NCBI RefSeq assembly: GCF_003664325.1 | Contig: NZ_RCDA01000001.1 | Span: 1,490,866 to 1,554,865, forward strand | Origin: Alkalispirillum mobile | Lineage (GTDB): Bacteria > Pseudomonadota > Gammaproteobacteria > Nitrococcales > Halorhodospiraceae | DNA length: 64,000 nucleotides | Reading direction: 5' to 3' | In this document: in pieces, positions 47,800-56,712 of the stretch | Layout of the letters: every line of letters starts with the position of its first letter | Numbering within the stretch: position 1 is the stretch's first letter | Notes under the pieces: model-generated | Databases searched by the model: none | What the model was told of the DNA's origin: nothing | What the model saw: the letters and a program-made list of their open reading frames with translations, nothing else | Translations under genes and position numbers: made by a program

Positions 47800-48297
47800 A
47801 TGAAGATTCGCAAGAACACCGTAGTCACCGTGGACTACCGCCTGAAAGACGAGGACGGCACGCTGCTGGATGACAGCCAGCAATCCGGCCCCATGGTCTA
47901 CCTGCACGGCTACAAGCACATCCTGCCGGCGCTGGAAGAGGCGCTGGAGGGCATCGAGGAAGGCATGCCCCACCGGGTCACGCTGGCGCCAGAGCAGGCC
48001 TACGGCCCGCGCCAGGAGAACCTCGTCTTCGAGGCCAACCGCGAATTTCTGCCCGAGGACCTGGAGCTGTACGAGGGCCAGCAGCTGACCAGCGGCTCCC
48101 ACGGCCGGCGCTTCACCCTCAAGGTGGTGCGCCTGACCGAAAATGGCGCCGTGCTGGACGGCAACCACCCGCTGGCCGGCCGCCAACTGACCTTCGAGGT
48201 GCAGATCCGCGAGGTGCGCCCGGCCACCAAGGACGAGGTGCGCGCCCAGTACGCCCGCGACGCCACCGCCAAGGGGCAGCACGCCGCGTCGTCCTGA
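47800..48297 (+). CDS. FKBP-type peptidyl-prolyl isomerase, SlyD-like
   Basis: The 165-residue protein has the SlyD layout: FKBP halves (VVTVDYRLKDEDGTLLDDSQ, LPALEEALEGIEEGMPHRVTLAPEQAYGPR) split by an insert-in-flap domain (about 70-125) and the closing GNHPLAGRQLTFEVQIREVR. The His/Cys-rich metal-binding tail of E. coli SlyD is absent. It lies 22 bp after arxD on the same strand and may be co-transcribed, giving a folding helper for the operon products, though such genes also occur alone. Confidence 0.88.
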   Translation: MKIRKNTVVTVDYRLKDEDGTLLDDSQQSGPMVYLHGYKHILPALEEALEGIEEGMPHRVTLAPEQAYGPRQENLVFEANREFLPEDLELYEGQQLTSGSHGRRFTLKVVRLTENGAVLDGNHPLAGRQLTFEVQIREVRPATKDEVRAQYARDATAKGQHAASS

Positions 48298-48310
48298 GGC
48301 GCTGAATGGC

Positions 48311-48991
48311 TCAGTCGGCCAGCACCCGGCTGAGCCAGTCGTCCACCAGGGTGATCTCCTCCATGCAGACCTGATGCTCCATGGGGTAGTCCTGCCACTC
48401 CACCCGGTAGCCCAGACCCGTCAGGGTGTCGCGGGCAGCGGACCCCAGTTGCAACGGCAGCACCGGGTCGTAGGTGCCGTGGGCCAGCAGCACCGGCGTG
48501 TCGGCATTGGCCGGGCTGCGCTCCTCCGCCAGCTGGTCGGCCAGCGGCAGATAGCAGGACAGCCCCATGAGGCCTGCCAGCCGCTCACCATGGCGCAACC
48601 CGCTGTACAGCGCCGTCGCCCCGCCCATGGAAAAACCTGCCAACACGATCCGCTCGGCCGGCACGCCGCGCGCCTTCTCCTCGTCGATCAGCCCCTGCAC
48701 CAGGCCCACCGCCTCCCGGATACCCTCCTCGTCCTCCTGAGCGCGGTTGATACCCAAGTCGTAGAGGTCGTACCAGGCGCGCATCACCGCACCACCATTC
48801 ACCGTCACCGGACGCTTGGGGGCGTGCGGAAAGATGTAGCGCACCTCACACTGCGCGGCGGTCTTGCGCAGCTCCGGGACGATGGGTTCAAAGTCGTGGC
48901 CGTCGGCACCCAGGCCGTGCAGCCAGATCACGCTGGCGGTGGGCTCCGGCCCGGTGGGCACTTCGACGCGGTCCAGACGCTGACTGTCCAT
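48311..48991 (-). CDS. Carboxylesterase/phospholipase-type alpha/beta hydrolase
   Basis: The 226-residue protein matches the small carboxylesterase family (ASVIWLHGLGADGHDFEPIVPEL at the start). The nucleophile serine lies in GFSMGG, the aspartate in GTYDPVLPLQLG and the histidine in YPMEHQVC near the end. No signal peptide is seen. Substrate is unknown; relatives hydrolyse short acyl esters or lysophospholipids. It is convergent with the FKBP gene. Confidence 0.92.
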   Translation of the reverse strand: MDSQRLDRVEVPTGPEPTASVIWLHGLGADGHDFEPIVPELRKTAAQCEVRYIFPHAPKRPVTVNGGAVMRAWYDLYDLGINRAQEDEEGIREAVGLVQGLIDEEKARGVPAERIVLAGFSMGGATALYSGLRHGERLAGLMGLSCYLPLADQLAEERSPANADTPVLLAHGTYDPVLPLQLGSAARDTLTGLGYRVEWQDYPMEHQVCMEEITLVDDWLSRVLAD

Positions 48992-49099
48992 TGATCCTCT
49001 CCTGAAGGGTTATTCTTTGATCCGCCCACAGCCTAGCGTTGCCGTCGGCTTAAAATCTTGCGCTGGGTCATGTTCGCTGGGATTTATGGCCGTCGAGGG

Positions 49100-49105
49100 T
49101 ATAAT
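49100..49105 (+). promoter_or_regulatory. Possible -10 element for lptM-lysA
   Basis: A perfect TATAAT lies 33 bp before the lptM start codon in a gap between divergent genes. The -35 region is not convincing. Confidence 0.45.
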
Positions 49106-49137
49106 GTCCGGTCCAAATTCATCCACCCGGCCTGTCC

Positions 49138-49251
49138 ATGCGCGCAACGTTACTGACCCTGCTGTTGCTGCTGACCCTTGCCGCCGCGCTGACCGGCTGC
49201 GGCCAGAAGGGGGATCTGTACATGCCGGAGGACGAGACCGAGCAGTCGTAA
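49138..49251 (+). CDS. lptM: LPS-assembly lipopeptide LptM (YifL-like)
   Basis: The 37-residue product has a hydrophobic signal (LLTLLLLLTLAAALTGC) with lipobox LTGC and the family hallmark CGQKGDLYMP right after the lipidated cysteine. LptM stabilises the LptD-LptE translocon, and lptD is also in this window. Placement directly before lysA is conserved in pseudomonads and relatives. The gap to lysA is 26 bp. Confidence 0.85.
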   Translation: MRATLLTLLLLLTLAAALTGCGQKGDLYMPEDETEQS

Positions 49252-49277
49252 CCCTCAGCCCGGAGTTCTGACCCCTT

Positions 49278-50525
49278 ATGCAAGCCTTCTCGCTGCAAGA
49301 CGGCCGGCTGTGCGCCGAGGCCGTGCCGCTGGACCGTATCGCCGAGCAGGTGGGCACCCCCGCCTACGTTTACTCCCGGGCCGCCATCGAGGCCGCCTGG
49401 CGCGGCTTCGACGAAGCGCTGGGTGAGCACCCGCATCTGGTCTGCTACGCGGTGAAGGCCAACTCCAACCTGGCGGTCCTGCAGCTGCTGGCCCGGCTGG
49501 GCTCGGGCTTCGACATCGTCTCCGGCGGCGAGCTGGAACGGGTGCTCGCTGCCGGCGGCGAGCCGCAGAAGATCGTGTTCTCCGGCGTCGGCAAGACCGC
49601 CGGGGAGATGCGCCGGGCGCTGGAGGTGGGCATCCGCTGTTTCAACGTGGAATCTGCCGCCGAGCTGACCCGGCTGAACGACGTGGCCGGCGAGCTCGGC
49701 GTGACCGCACCGGTCTCCCTGCGCGTGAACCCCGACGTGGACGCCGGCACCCACCCCTACATCTCCACCGGACTGCGCGAAAACAAGTTCGGCATCGACA
49801 TCCGCGAGGCCGAGGCCGTCTACCGGCAGGCAGCGGAGGCGCCGCACCTGAGCGTGGACGGGGTGGACTTCCACATCGGCTCCCAGCTCACCGACCTGTC
49901 GCCCATTGCCGATGCGCTGGCGCGCGTGCTGGAGCTGGTGGACCGGTTGGCCGAGCAGGGCATCACCATTCGCCACCTGGACGTGGGCGGCGGCCTGGGC
50001 ATCCGCTACCAGGACGAGACCCCACCGGCACCGGAGGACTACGCCCGGGTGCTGCTGGACGGCCTGGCCGACCGGGACCTCACCCTGTTCATGGAACCGG
50101 GCCGCGCCGTGGTGGGCAATGCCGGGGTGCTGATCACGCGGGTGGAATACCTCAAGGACGGCCCGGAGCAGCGCTTCGCCATTGTCGATGCCGCCATGAA
50201 CGACCTGCTGCGCCCGGCACTCTATGACGCCTGGCAGGCCATCACCCCGGTACGCCCCCGCCCGGACGGCGAGGCGCTGGCCTGGGACATCGTCGGCCCG
50301 GTCTGCGAGACCGGCGACTTCCTCGGCAAGCAACGGACCCTGGCCCTGGCCGAGGGCGATCTGCTGGCCGTGCACTCCGCCGGCGCCTACGGGTTCGTCA
50401 TGGCCTCCAACTACAACACCCGCCCCCGGCCGCCGGAGGTGCTGGTGGACGGGGACCAGTTCCACGTGGTGCGGGCCCGCGAGCCGCTGGCCGAGCTGTG
50501 GCGGGGGGAGCAGCTGCTCGACTGA
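49278..50525 (+). CDS. lysA: Diaminopimelate decarboxylase
   Basis: The 415-residue PLP enzyme makes L-lysine from meso-diaminopimelate. It has the PLP lysine K60 in CYAVKANSN, VDFHIGSQL, the glycine-rich phosphate loop DVGGGLGIRY, EPGRAVVGNAG, and GPVCETGDFLG with the partner-subunit active-site cysteine. It follows lptM in an apparent operon; dapF, which often comes next, is absent. Confidence 0.96.
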   Translation: MQAFSLQDGRLCAEAVPLDRIAEQVGTPAYVYSRAAIEAAWRGFDEALGEHPHLVCYAVKANSNLAVLQLLARLGSGFDIVSGGELERVLAAGGEPQKIVFSGVGKTAGEMRRALEVGIRCFNVESAAELTRLNDVAGELGVTAPVSLRVNPDVDAGTHPYISTGLRENKFGIDIREAEAVYRQAAEAPHLSVDGVDFHIGSQLTDLSPIADALARVLELVDRLAEQGITIRHLDVGGGLGIRYQDETPPAPEDYARVLLDGLADRDLTLFMEPGRAVVGNAGVLITRVEYLKDGPEQRFAIVDAAMNDLLRPALYDAWQAITPVRPRPDGEALAWDIVGPVCETGDFLGKQRTLALAEGDLLAVHSAGAYGFVMASNYNTRPRPPEVLVDGDQFHVVRAREPLAELWRGEQLLD

Positions 50526-50552
50526 AGGGCCGGTGCCCGCGCCCTGCCCGCC

Positions 50553-51347
50553 TCAACGCCTGAAGACGCGCTCCAGCAATTCCGAGCCGCGCTGCGCCGG
50601 GTTGGCGCGGATGGCGGCCTCTTCCTCTGCCATACGCAGAAAAAGGCCGTCCACTGCGTGGTGCACCACGTGATCGGTCAGGTCCAGGGAGAAGCCGGAC
50701 ACCAGCGGCAGGGCCTCCAGGCGCTCCTGCAGCTGCCCCCAGGTGCTGAAGGCACCCACCTGATCCAGGCGGTCCTCGACGATGGGCGCCATGGCCGCCT
50801 CCAGGTCATCGCCCGTCGCCTCACGGAAATACCGGGTGGCACTGTCCTCGGGGCCGGACAGGATGGCCCGGGCATCACTCACCGTCATGTCACGCAATGC
50901 GTCCAGAAACAGCGCTTCGGCCTCGGGCGCCGCCCGCTCCGCCGCGCGGTTGAGCTGCTCGTGGAGGGCATCCACCCGGCCTTCCTGGCCAACCCGCGCC
51001 AACTGCTCCCGCACCGATTGAAGCCGCGCCGGCAACGGGATGCGGACATCATCATGGGCATAGAAGCCGTCGGTGGCGCCCAACTGCGCCACCACCCGCT
51101 GGGTGGCCAGGCTCAAGGCCTCGCGCAGCCCGTCCTCCATGTCATCGGCGGTCACCGCCTGGCCATTTCCGCCGTTGCTGCCGGAGGCGGACTGAGCTGT
51201 CGGCTCAGCCCCCTGCGTCTGCGTGCCCCCGGGAACACACGCCATGAGCGCCCCGGACAGCGCCACAACGCAAAAGGCAGCACCATACCTGCGGAACACC
51301 GGCACTACCCGGACCCCCTGCAACAGTGATTTCATCAGTTCAGTCAT
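50553..51347 (-). CDS. DUF4197-type protein, predicted lipoprotein
   Basis: The 264-residue protein has a basic N terminus, a hydrophobic stretch and a possible lipobox ending LMAC (about 37), then a low-complexity Ser/Gly/Gln linker and a helical domain with the DUF4197 pattern DGLREALSLATQRVVAQLG, IPLPARLQSVREQL and the C-terminal VDGLFLRMAEEEAAIRANPAQRGSELLERVF. Function is unknown. The ATG at 51347 has AGGA upstream; a longer frame to 51422 lacks a ribosome site. It is convergent with lysA. Confidence 0.8.
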   Translation of the reverse strand: MTELMKSLLQGVRVVPVFRRYGAAFCVVALSGALMACVPGGTQTQGAEPTAQSASGSNGGNGQAVTADDMEDGLREALSLATQRVVAQLGATDGFYAHDDVRIPLPARLQSVREQLARVGQEGRVDALHEQLNRAAERAAPEAEALFLDALRDMTVSDARAILSGPEDSATRYFREATGDDLEAAMAPIVEDRLDQVGAFSTWGQLQERLEALPLVSGFSLDLTDHVVHHAVDGLFLRMAEEEAAIRANPAQRGSELLERVFRR

Positions 51348-51466
51348 AATGTTGATCCTAGCAGCGAAACGGAAGGCCTTGCTTACGCGGCGCAATGCGT
51401 AAGGCGTGACCGGGCGGCTCACTCCCTATCCGCCTTGACGCCACACCACAGTGGCGTAGGGTTACT

Positions 51467-51484
51467 GTAGACCAGTCAGTCTAC
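51467..51484. promoter_or_regulatory. Operator-like dyad upstream of the TetR gene
   Basis: GTAGACCAGTCAGTCTAC is an inverted repeat with 6-bp arms around six bases, ten bases before the TetR start. A close relative lies in front of the cupin gene. Confidence 0.65.
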
Positions 51485-51493
51485 AGGCACCCC

Positions 51494-52066
51494 ATGCGCA
51501 AGGACACCAAAGAGCACCTCCTGGAAACCGGCCTGGATCTGCTACTGGAACACGGCTACAACGATCTGGGCGTGCAGGCGCTGCTATCGGCCAGCGATGT
51601 ACCGAAAGGCTCCTTTTACCACCATTTCAGGAGCAAGCAGGACTTTGCCCTGGCCGTGGTGGACCGGTACATGCGGCAGGTCCATGCCGGCCTTGATGAC
51701 TGCCTGAACGACACCCGCCGTCCGCCGCTGGACCGCGTGCGCCGCTTCTTCGAGCTCTCCCGGGAAAAGTATGGCCGCGAGGGCTATCGCGGTTGCCTGC
51801 TCGGCAACCTCGGGCAGGAGTTGTCAGCCGTAAACGATGCCTTCCGGTACAAGATCGAGTGGTGCTTTGGCGAGATCACGGCTCGGCTGGCCGTCTGCCT
51901 GGAAGAGGCCAGGTTGCACGGTGACCTGCCGAAGGAAACCGACGTGCACCACATGGCAGACCTGCTGCTGGACTGCTGGGAAGGCGCCGCATTGCGAAGC
52001 CGCCTTCGACGGGACCCTGCCCCCCTGACCGCCATGCTCGACTTCTACTTCCGCACGGCGGCCTGA
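51494..52066 (+). CDS. TetR-family regulator (AcuR/NemR-like)
   Basis: The 190-residue protein has an N-terminal helix-turn-helix (LLETGLDLLLEHGYNDLGVQALLSASDVPKGSFYHHFRSKQDF, about 9-51) and the C-terminal TetR_C domain with GCLLGNLGQELSAVNDAFR, as in AcuR/NemR-type repressors that respond to electrophiles or acrylate. A dyad of the TAGACC...GGTCTA type stands in front of this gene and in front of the cupin gene, so it probably represses both. The inducer is not known. Confidence 0.88.
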   Translation: MRKDTKEHLLETGLDLLLEHGYNDLGVQALLSASDVPKGSFYHHFRSKQDFALAVVDRYMRQVHAGLDDCLNDTRRPPLDRVRRFFELSREKYGREGYRGCLLGNLGQELSAVNDAFRYKIEWCFGEITARLAVCLEEARLHGDLPKETDVHHMADLLLDCWEGAALRSRLRRDPAPLTAMLDFYFRTAA

Positions 52067-52164
52067 ACGGCTATCCCCGGCCGGCGTCGATGAATTCGCG
52101 CGACTGTTCACACCCCGAAGAACCCGCACCTTGACCGCCCCAGCCGCCTTTCTACACTCACGAT

Positions 52165-52180
52165 TAGACCGCTTGGTCTA
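52165..52180. promoter_or_regulatory. Operator-like dyad upstream of the cupin gene
   Basis: TAGACCGCTTGGTCTA is a perfect 6-4-6 dyad, 36 bp before the cupin start, and shares TAGACC/GTCTA with the site at 51467. This matches the operator style of NemR/AcuR-type TetR repressors. Confidence 0.7.
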
Positions 52181-52216
52181 GAGGGCGCATCCGCAGAGGA
52201 CGGAAGGAGGTGGATC

Positions 52217-52603
52217 ATGCGTATCGCGAAGACCGACGTACCGGAGGTGTTCAGCGCGCCGGGCGCCGTGGCCCGGCAGATTCTCGAGTTCGGCGATGCC
52301 AGCCAGTACGACAAGATGACCGGGGAGTATTTCTCGCTGGAGGCGGGCACTGATATCGGCCCCTTGTTGAAGGGGCTCGAAGAGGACCTGTGTCAGTCCC
52401 CCCACTGGGGCTACATGATCGAAGGCCGCCTGATCATGACCTACCGGGACGGCAGCGAAGAGACCGTATCCGCCGGGGACATCTTCTACTGGCCACCGGG
52501 CCACACGCTCCGGGTGGAAGACGACGCCGAGATCATCCTCTTCAGCCCGCAGCATGAGCATTGCGAAACCCTGGCACATCTCAAAAAGCAGCTGGACAGC
52601 TGA
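52217..52603 (+). CDS. Cupin-domain protein
   Basis: The 128-residue soluble protein has a single cupin barrel: HWGYMIEGRLIMTYRDGSEETVSAGDIFYWPPGHTLRVEDDAEIILFSP. The first motif has one histidine near 62 and the usual glutamate, and the second motif has GH; metal binding is plausible but incomplete. AAGGAGGTG lies upstream of the ATG. It is next to, and probably controlled by, the TetR regulator. Its substrate is unknown. Confidence 0.82.
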   Translation: MRIAKTDVPEVFSAPGAVARQILEFGDASQYDKMTGEYFSLEAGTDIGPLLKGLEEDLCQSPHWGYMIEGRLIMTYRDGSEETVSAGDIFYWPPGHTLRVEDDAEIILFSPQHEHCETLAHLKKQLDS

Positions 52604-52814
52604 AACCGACCGACGCGACCGCCGGGGCAGGCCGAACACCCCATCACCGGCCTGCCCCGGGACACGACCGCCCGTGTCATTAACCCGCGCTGTCATCGCG
52701 GGCCCCACTCCCCCCAAAGGAATCCCTCCCCCGACATTGGTCGGCGGCCACCGACCCGGTTACGCTATCCTCTTGGACAGAATCAACGCACCTTGAGGAG
52801 TGGGCCGGAAAACA

Positions 52815-53699
52815 ATGAGCGAGAAGATCAGCCTGGTAATTGTTCCCGTCGATGGTTCCCCGGCGGCCGGTGCAGCGGCCCGCCATGCCGGACTGCTGGC
52901 GCAGACGCTGCACGCGCGCCTGCAACTGGTGCACGTGATGCCCCCAATCCCGGCGGAACTCAGCGACCTGCCCGCCAACCGCAAACCGGAGAACGACCCG
53001 GACCGCGCCGACCAGTTACGCGCTGCGGAACGGGCCTTCGAGAAGGCGCGGGCCGCCATCGATCAGGGCCCCGAGGCCGAGTGCGTGACTCTGGAAGCCG
53101 ATGACGAGAGCCTGGTGCACCGCCCGGCACGGGTGGTGGTGGACCACGTGCGGCGCCAGTCCGACTGCCTGCTTGTGCTGGGTGCGCGCCACCTCAGTGA
53201 TCTGCTCAAGCTGGTGGAGGGCAGTGTCAGCAACCAGATCCTTCACCGCGTCCAGTGCCCTGTCACCGTGGTTCACGATGACGCCGTCAACGAGGGCAGC
53301 GCAGCCCTGCGCCGCATCCTGCTGCCGGTGGACGGCTCCGGGCACAGCCGCGCCGCGGCGGCCCTTGCCGGCGACATGGCACGCAACGTCGACGTACCGG
53401 TGGAACTGATCTTCTGCCAGCCGGTGGGCGGGGTCGACCCGGGCGACGACAAGCCCGAAGCCATCTTCGCCGCGGCCCGGGAAGCACTCGGCGAGGTCCC
53501 GGCCGGCATCGAAGAGACGCTGCTGAGCCACGCCCGCCCGGCCGAGGCCATCGTCCGGCAGGCGGCGGAACGCGCAGACCAGTCCCCCACGATCGTCATG
53601 GGGCGCCACGGGCGCGGCACGCTGACCGAGGCCCTGCTGGGCAGCGTCAGCCACCGCGTGGTGGAAACCGCGCCCTGCCCCGTCACCGTCGTGATCTGA
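52815..53699 (+). CDS. Universal stress protein, tandem UspA domains
   Basis: The 294-residue protein has two Usp domains, about 5-150 (VIVPVDGSPAAGAAARHAG ... LGARHLSDLLKLVEGSVSNQILHRVQCPVTVV) and about 165-294 (ILLPVDGSGHSRAAAALAG ... MGRHGRGTLTEALLGSVSHRVVETAPCPVTVV). The second has the G-x2-G-x9-G-S pattern of ATP-binding members; the first is degenerate there. I use the ATG at 52815; a GTG five codons upstream is possible but its ribosome site is too close. Confidence 0.92.
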   Translation: MSEKISLVIVPVDGSPAAGAAARHAGLLAQTLHARLQLVHVMPPIPAELSDLPANRKPENDPDRADQLRAAERAFEKARAAIDQGPEAECVTLEADDESLVHRPARVVVDHVRRQSDCLLVLGARHLSDLLKLVEGSVSNQILHRVQCPVTVVHDDAVNEGSAALRRILLPVDGSGHSRAAAALAGDMARNVDVPVELIFCQPVGGVDPGDDKPEAIFAAAREALGEVPAGIEETLLSHARPAEAIVRQAAERADQSPTIVMGRHGRGTLTEALLGSVSHRVVETAPCPVTVVI

Positions 53700-53721
53700 C
53701 GCATTGAACCTCGGAGCTACC

Positions 53722-54252
53722 ATGATCCGTAATTATCTGGGCCGCTACCCCGACATCGCCGACTCCGCCTGGATCGACGAAAGTGCGGTGGTCATCGGCG
53801 ACGTGTCGCTCGCGGAGGATGTCTCCATCTGGCCCATGGCCGTGCTGCGTGGGGATGTGCAGGCGATCCGCGTCGGCAAACGCAGCAACATCCAGGACGG
53901 CAGCGTGGTCCACGTGGCTCACGACGGCCCCTACAGCCCGGGTGGGTTCGCCACGCATATCGGTGCGGACGTCACCGTCGGCCACAAGGCCATCGTGCAC
54001 GCCTGCACCGTGGGCGACCGCTGCCTGATCGGCATGGGCGCGATCATCATGGACGGGGCCGAGATCGGCGATGAAAGCATCCTGGCAGCAGGGGCGCTGG
54101 TGCCGCCCGGCAAGAAGCTGGAAGGCGGCCACCTCTACGTGGGCAGCCCCGCCAAGGCCGCCCGCCCCCTCACCGACGAGGAGCGCGAAAAGCTGGTTTA
54201 CTCCGCCCGCCACTACGTGAAGGTCAAGAACCAGCACCGGGACGGCGAGTGA
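53722..54252 (+). CDS. Gamma-carbonic-anhydrase-family protein (YrdA-like)
   Basis: The 176-residue left-handed beta-helix protein has hexapeptide repeats and metal-ligand histidines in VVHVAHDG, IGADVTVGHKAIVHACTVGDRCLIGMG, as in YrdA/CaiE-type homologues of archaeal Cam. Activity in YrdA-type members is unproven. The start at 53722 is preceded by CGGAG. Its 3' end overlaps the next gene by four bases (GTGA). Confidence 0.92.
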   Translation: MIRNYLGRYPDIADSAWIDESAVVIGDVSLAEDVSIWPMAVLRGDVQAIRVGKRSNIQDGSVVHVAHDGPYSPGGFATHIGADVTVGHKAIVHACTVGDRCLIGMGAIIMDGAEIGDESILAAGALVPPGKKLEGGHLYVGSPAKAARPLTDEEREKLVYSARHYVKVKNQHRDGE

Positions 54253-55313
54253 GCATGGCGCGCCGGGCCCCCTTCCGCATCTTTGATGCCGAGGTCCAGC
54301 CCGGCCAGCGCATGACGGTGGATGTGCCGCTGGCCCAGCTCTACACCCATACCCAGCTGCACATGCCGGTACAGGTGGTGCACGGGCGCCGGGACGGCCC
54401 GGTGCTGCTGGTCAGCGCCGCCCTCCACGGCGACGAGATCAACGGGGTGGAGGTCATCCGCCGGCTGCTCAGGCTCTCCACCCTGCGCCACCTGGCGGGC
54501 ACCCTGGTGGCCGTGCCCATCGTCAACGTCTTCGGCTTCATCCACCGCTCCCGCTACCTGCCGGACCGCCGGGACCTCAACCGCTGCTTCCCGGGCACCG
54601 AGCGGGGCTCGCTGGGGGCGCGCACCGCCTACCTGTTCAAGACCGGAATCGTGGAGCGCTGCACCCACGTCATCGACCTGCACACCGCTGCCATCCACCG
54701 CGACAACCTCCCGCAGATCCGGGTCAACCTGGACAACGCCGATGCCGCGGAGATGGCACAGGCGTTCGGGGTGCCGCTGACCCTGAACAGCGGGCTGATC
54801 GAGGGCAGCCTGCGGGCGGCGGCGGACGAGGCCGGCATCCCGGTGATCACCTACGAGGCGGGCGAAGCGCTGCGCTTCCAGGAGCCGGCTATCAAGGCCG
54901 GTCTCGCCGGTACGGTGCGGGTAATGCGCCACCTGGGGATGCTGCCGCAACGCCCCACCCGCCGCCGCGACGCGCCCCAGAGTTACGTCGCCAACGCCTC
55001 GCAATGGGCGCGTGCCGAGCAGGACGGCATCTTCCGCACCGTCAGCCCGCTGGGCACCCACGTGAAACAGGGTCAGATACTGGGTTATATTGCGGACCCG
55101 TTCGGCGAACAGGAGCTGCCGGTACGCGCGCCCTTCGACGGCATTGTGGTGGGCCGCAACAACCTGCCCCTGGTGAATGAGGGCGAAGCGCTCTACCACG
55201 TGGCGCGCTACGAGCAGGCCGCCCGGGCGGAACGCGTCGCCGCCCAGTGGGCCGCCTACGAGGAGGGGCTGGAGGGGGAACTCCCGTCCTCCGAAGAGCC
55301 GCCCATCGTCTGA
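54249..55313 (+). CDS. Succinylglutamate desuccinylase/aspartoacylase-family hydrolase
   Basis: The 354-residue M14-type zinc hydrolase has the ligand motif SAALHGDEINGVEVI (about 56-70), the RRDLNRCFPGTERGS block and VIDLHTAAIHR with the third ligand. The C-terminal 90 residues form a beta-rich domain (HVKQGQILGYIADPFGEQELPVRAPFDGIVVGR) like a lipoyl-type carrier fold, seen in the AstE/AspA-like group. Substrate is likely an N-acyl amino acid or related compound. GTG at 54249 overlaps the previous stop; ATG at 54255 is an alternative. Confidence 0.88.
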   Translation: MSMARRAPFRIFDAEVQPGQRMTVDVPLAQLYTHTQLHMPVQVVHGRRDGPVLLVSAALHGDEINGVEVIRRLLRLSTLRHLAGTLVAVPIVNVFGFIHRSRYLPDRRDLNRCFPGTERGSLGARTAYLFKTGIVERCTHVIDLHTAAIHRDNLPQIRVNLDNADAAEMAQAFGVPLTLNSGLIEGSLRAAADEAGIPVITYEAGEALRFQEPAIKAGLAGTVRVMRHLGMLPQRPTRRRDAPQSYVANASQWARAEQDGIFRTVSPLGTHVKQGQILGYIADPFGEQELPVRAPFDGIVVGRNNLPLVNEGEALYHVARYEQAARAERVAAQWAAYEEGLEGELPSSEEPPIV

Positions 55314-55397
55314 GCGCACTACCGCGGCCGCGGGGCGGGGTACGGCCCCGGCAGCACCCGGGCCGACGATAATCATAAAATCCGCGGGAGACCCGAC

Positions 55398-56696
55398 TTG
55401 ACCGCTTTCGACCACCGACACTTCCAGCAGGTCCGCTGGACCATCTACGGCATCCTGATCCTGGCCTACATGCTGGTGTTCTTTCACCGCATGGCGCCCG
55501 GGTCAGTCTCCGGCGAACTCACCGAGGCCTTCGGCACCAGCGCGGCCGCCCTGGGCTCCCTGGCGGCGATGTACTACTACATCTACACCGCCATGCAGAT
55601 CCCCTCCGGCGTGCTCGCCGACACCCTGGGTGCCCGCTGGGCGGTGATGACCGGCAGCCTGGTGGCCGGGGTGGGCTCCATCCTGTTCGGGCTGGCCGAC
55701 ACCTTCACCATGGCCAGCGTGGGCCGCTTCCTGGTGGGGCTGGGCGTATCGACGGTGTTCGTGGGCCTGATGAAGAGCAACAGCGTCTGGTTCAGCGAGC
55801 GCCAGTACGGCTCCATCAGCGGGCTGACGCTCCTGCTGGGCAATGCCGGCGCCATCGCCGCCACCGGCCCACTGGCCCTGGTGCTGGACCACTACGACTG
55901 GCGCAGCGTGTTCGTGGCCCTGGGCGTCTTCTCCATCCTGCTGGCAGTGGCCACCTGGCTGAAGGTTTACAACAAGCCGGAGGACGCCGGCTTCCCATCG
56001 GTGCGGGAGATGGAGGGCAAGAGCGCCCACGCCGCCCGCGACCAGCACTGGGTGAAGGACCTGCGGGCCGTGTTCGCCAACCGCAAGCTCTGGCCGGGTG
56101 CGGTGTACGACTTCGGCATTACCGGCAGCTTCTTTGGCTTCGTCGGCCTATGGGCGGTGCCGCTGCTGCGCGACCTGCACGCGCTGGACCGCAGCGCCGC
56201 CTCGCTTTACCCCACGCTGGCCACGGTGGCCTTCGCCATCGGCTGCCTGGTGGCTGGCATGTACTCCGACCGAGTGGGCCGGCGCCGGCCGGTTCTGATC
56301 GGGGGTGCCGCGGCCTACCTGGTCGTCTGCCTGGGGCTGTGGCTGCTGCCCTGGGGGCCGGGCCCGCTGGCCATGGCGCTGTTCATGGCCCTGGGGCTGT
56401 CCGCTGGCTGCTTCGTGGTGGCTTACGCCCACGCCAAGGAGGTTACCGCCCCGGCGCTGGCGGGCATGGGCATCGCCCTGGTCAACACCGGGCTGTTTCT
56501 GGGCGCGGCGCTGTTCCAGCCCATCTTCGGCTGGATCATGGACCTGATCCTGGCGGCGTCCGGGGACACCGATTACGGCTTCGCGGCCTACCAGGGCGGG
56601 CTGGTGCTGCTGTGCGGCTTTGCCACGCTGGCGCTGGCCGCCTCATTGCTGCTGCATGAAACCCATTGCCGTAACATACATGTGAAACACGACTGA
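55398..56696 (+). CDS. Major facilitator superfamily transporter
   Basis: The 432-residue protein has about twelve hydrophobic segments and MFS signatures (LADTLGARWAVMTGSLVAGVGSILFG in the loop after helix 2 and YSDRVGRRRPVLIGG in the equivalent loop of the second half). The substrate is not evident; the family start YMLVFFHRMAPGSV is seen in uptake carriers of organic anions. The start is TTG at 55398 with GGGAG seven bases before it. The MoaD-like gene follows by 16 bp. Confidence 0.88.
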   Translation: MTAFDHRHFQQVRWTIYGILILAYMLVFFHRMAPGSVSGELTEAFGTSAAALGSLAAMYYYIYTAMQIPSGVLADTLGARWAVMTGSLVAGVGSILFGLADTFTMASVGRFLVGLGVSTVFVGLMKSNSVWFSERQYGSISGLTLLLGNAGAIAATGPLALVLDHYDWRSVFVALGVFSILLAVATWLKVYNKPEDAGFPSVREMEGKSAHAARDQHWVKDLRAVFANRKLWPGAVYDFGITGSFFGFVGLWAVPLLRDLHALDRSAASLYPTLATVAFAIGCLVAGMYSDRVGRRRPVLIGGAAAYLVVCLGLWLLPWGPGPLAMALFMALGLSAGCFVVAYAHAKEVTAPALAGMGIALVNTGLFLGAALFQPIFGWIMDLILAASGDTDYGFAAYQGGLVLLCGFATLALAASLLLHETHCRNIHVKHD

Positions 56697-56712
56697 AGCG
56701 GGTAAAGACAAC

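Noticed and set aside
46605-47803. Frames through the arxC-arxD palindrome and over arxD (for example 46640-47803)
   Set aside because: They read through the inverted repeat and give Arg/Pro-rich sequence; the other frame holds a clear TorD-type protein.
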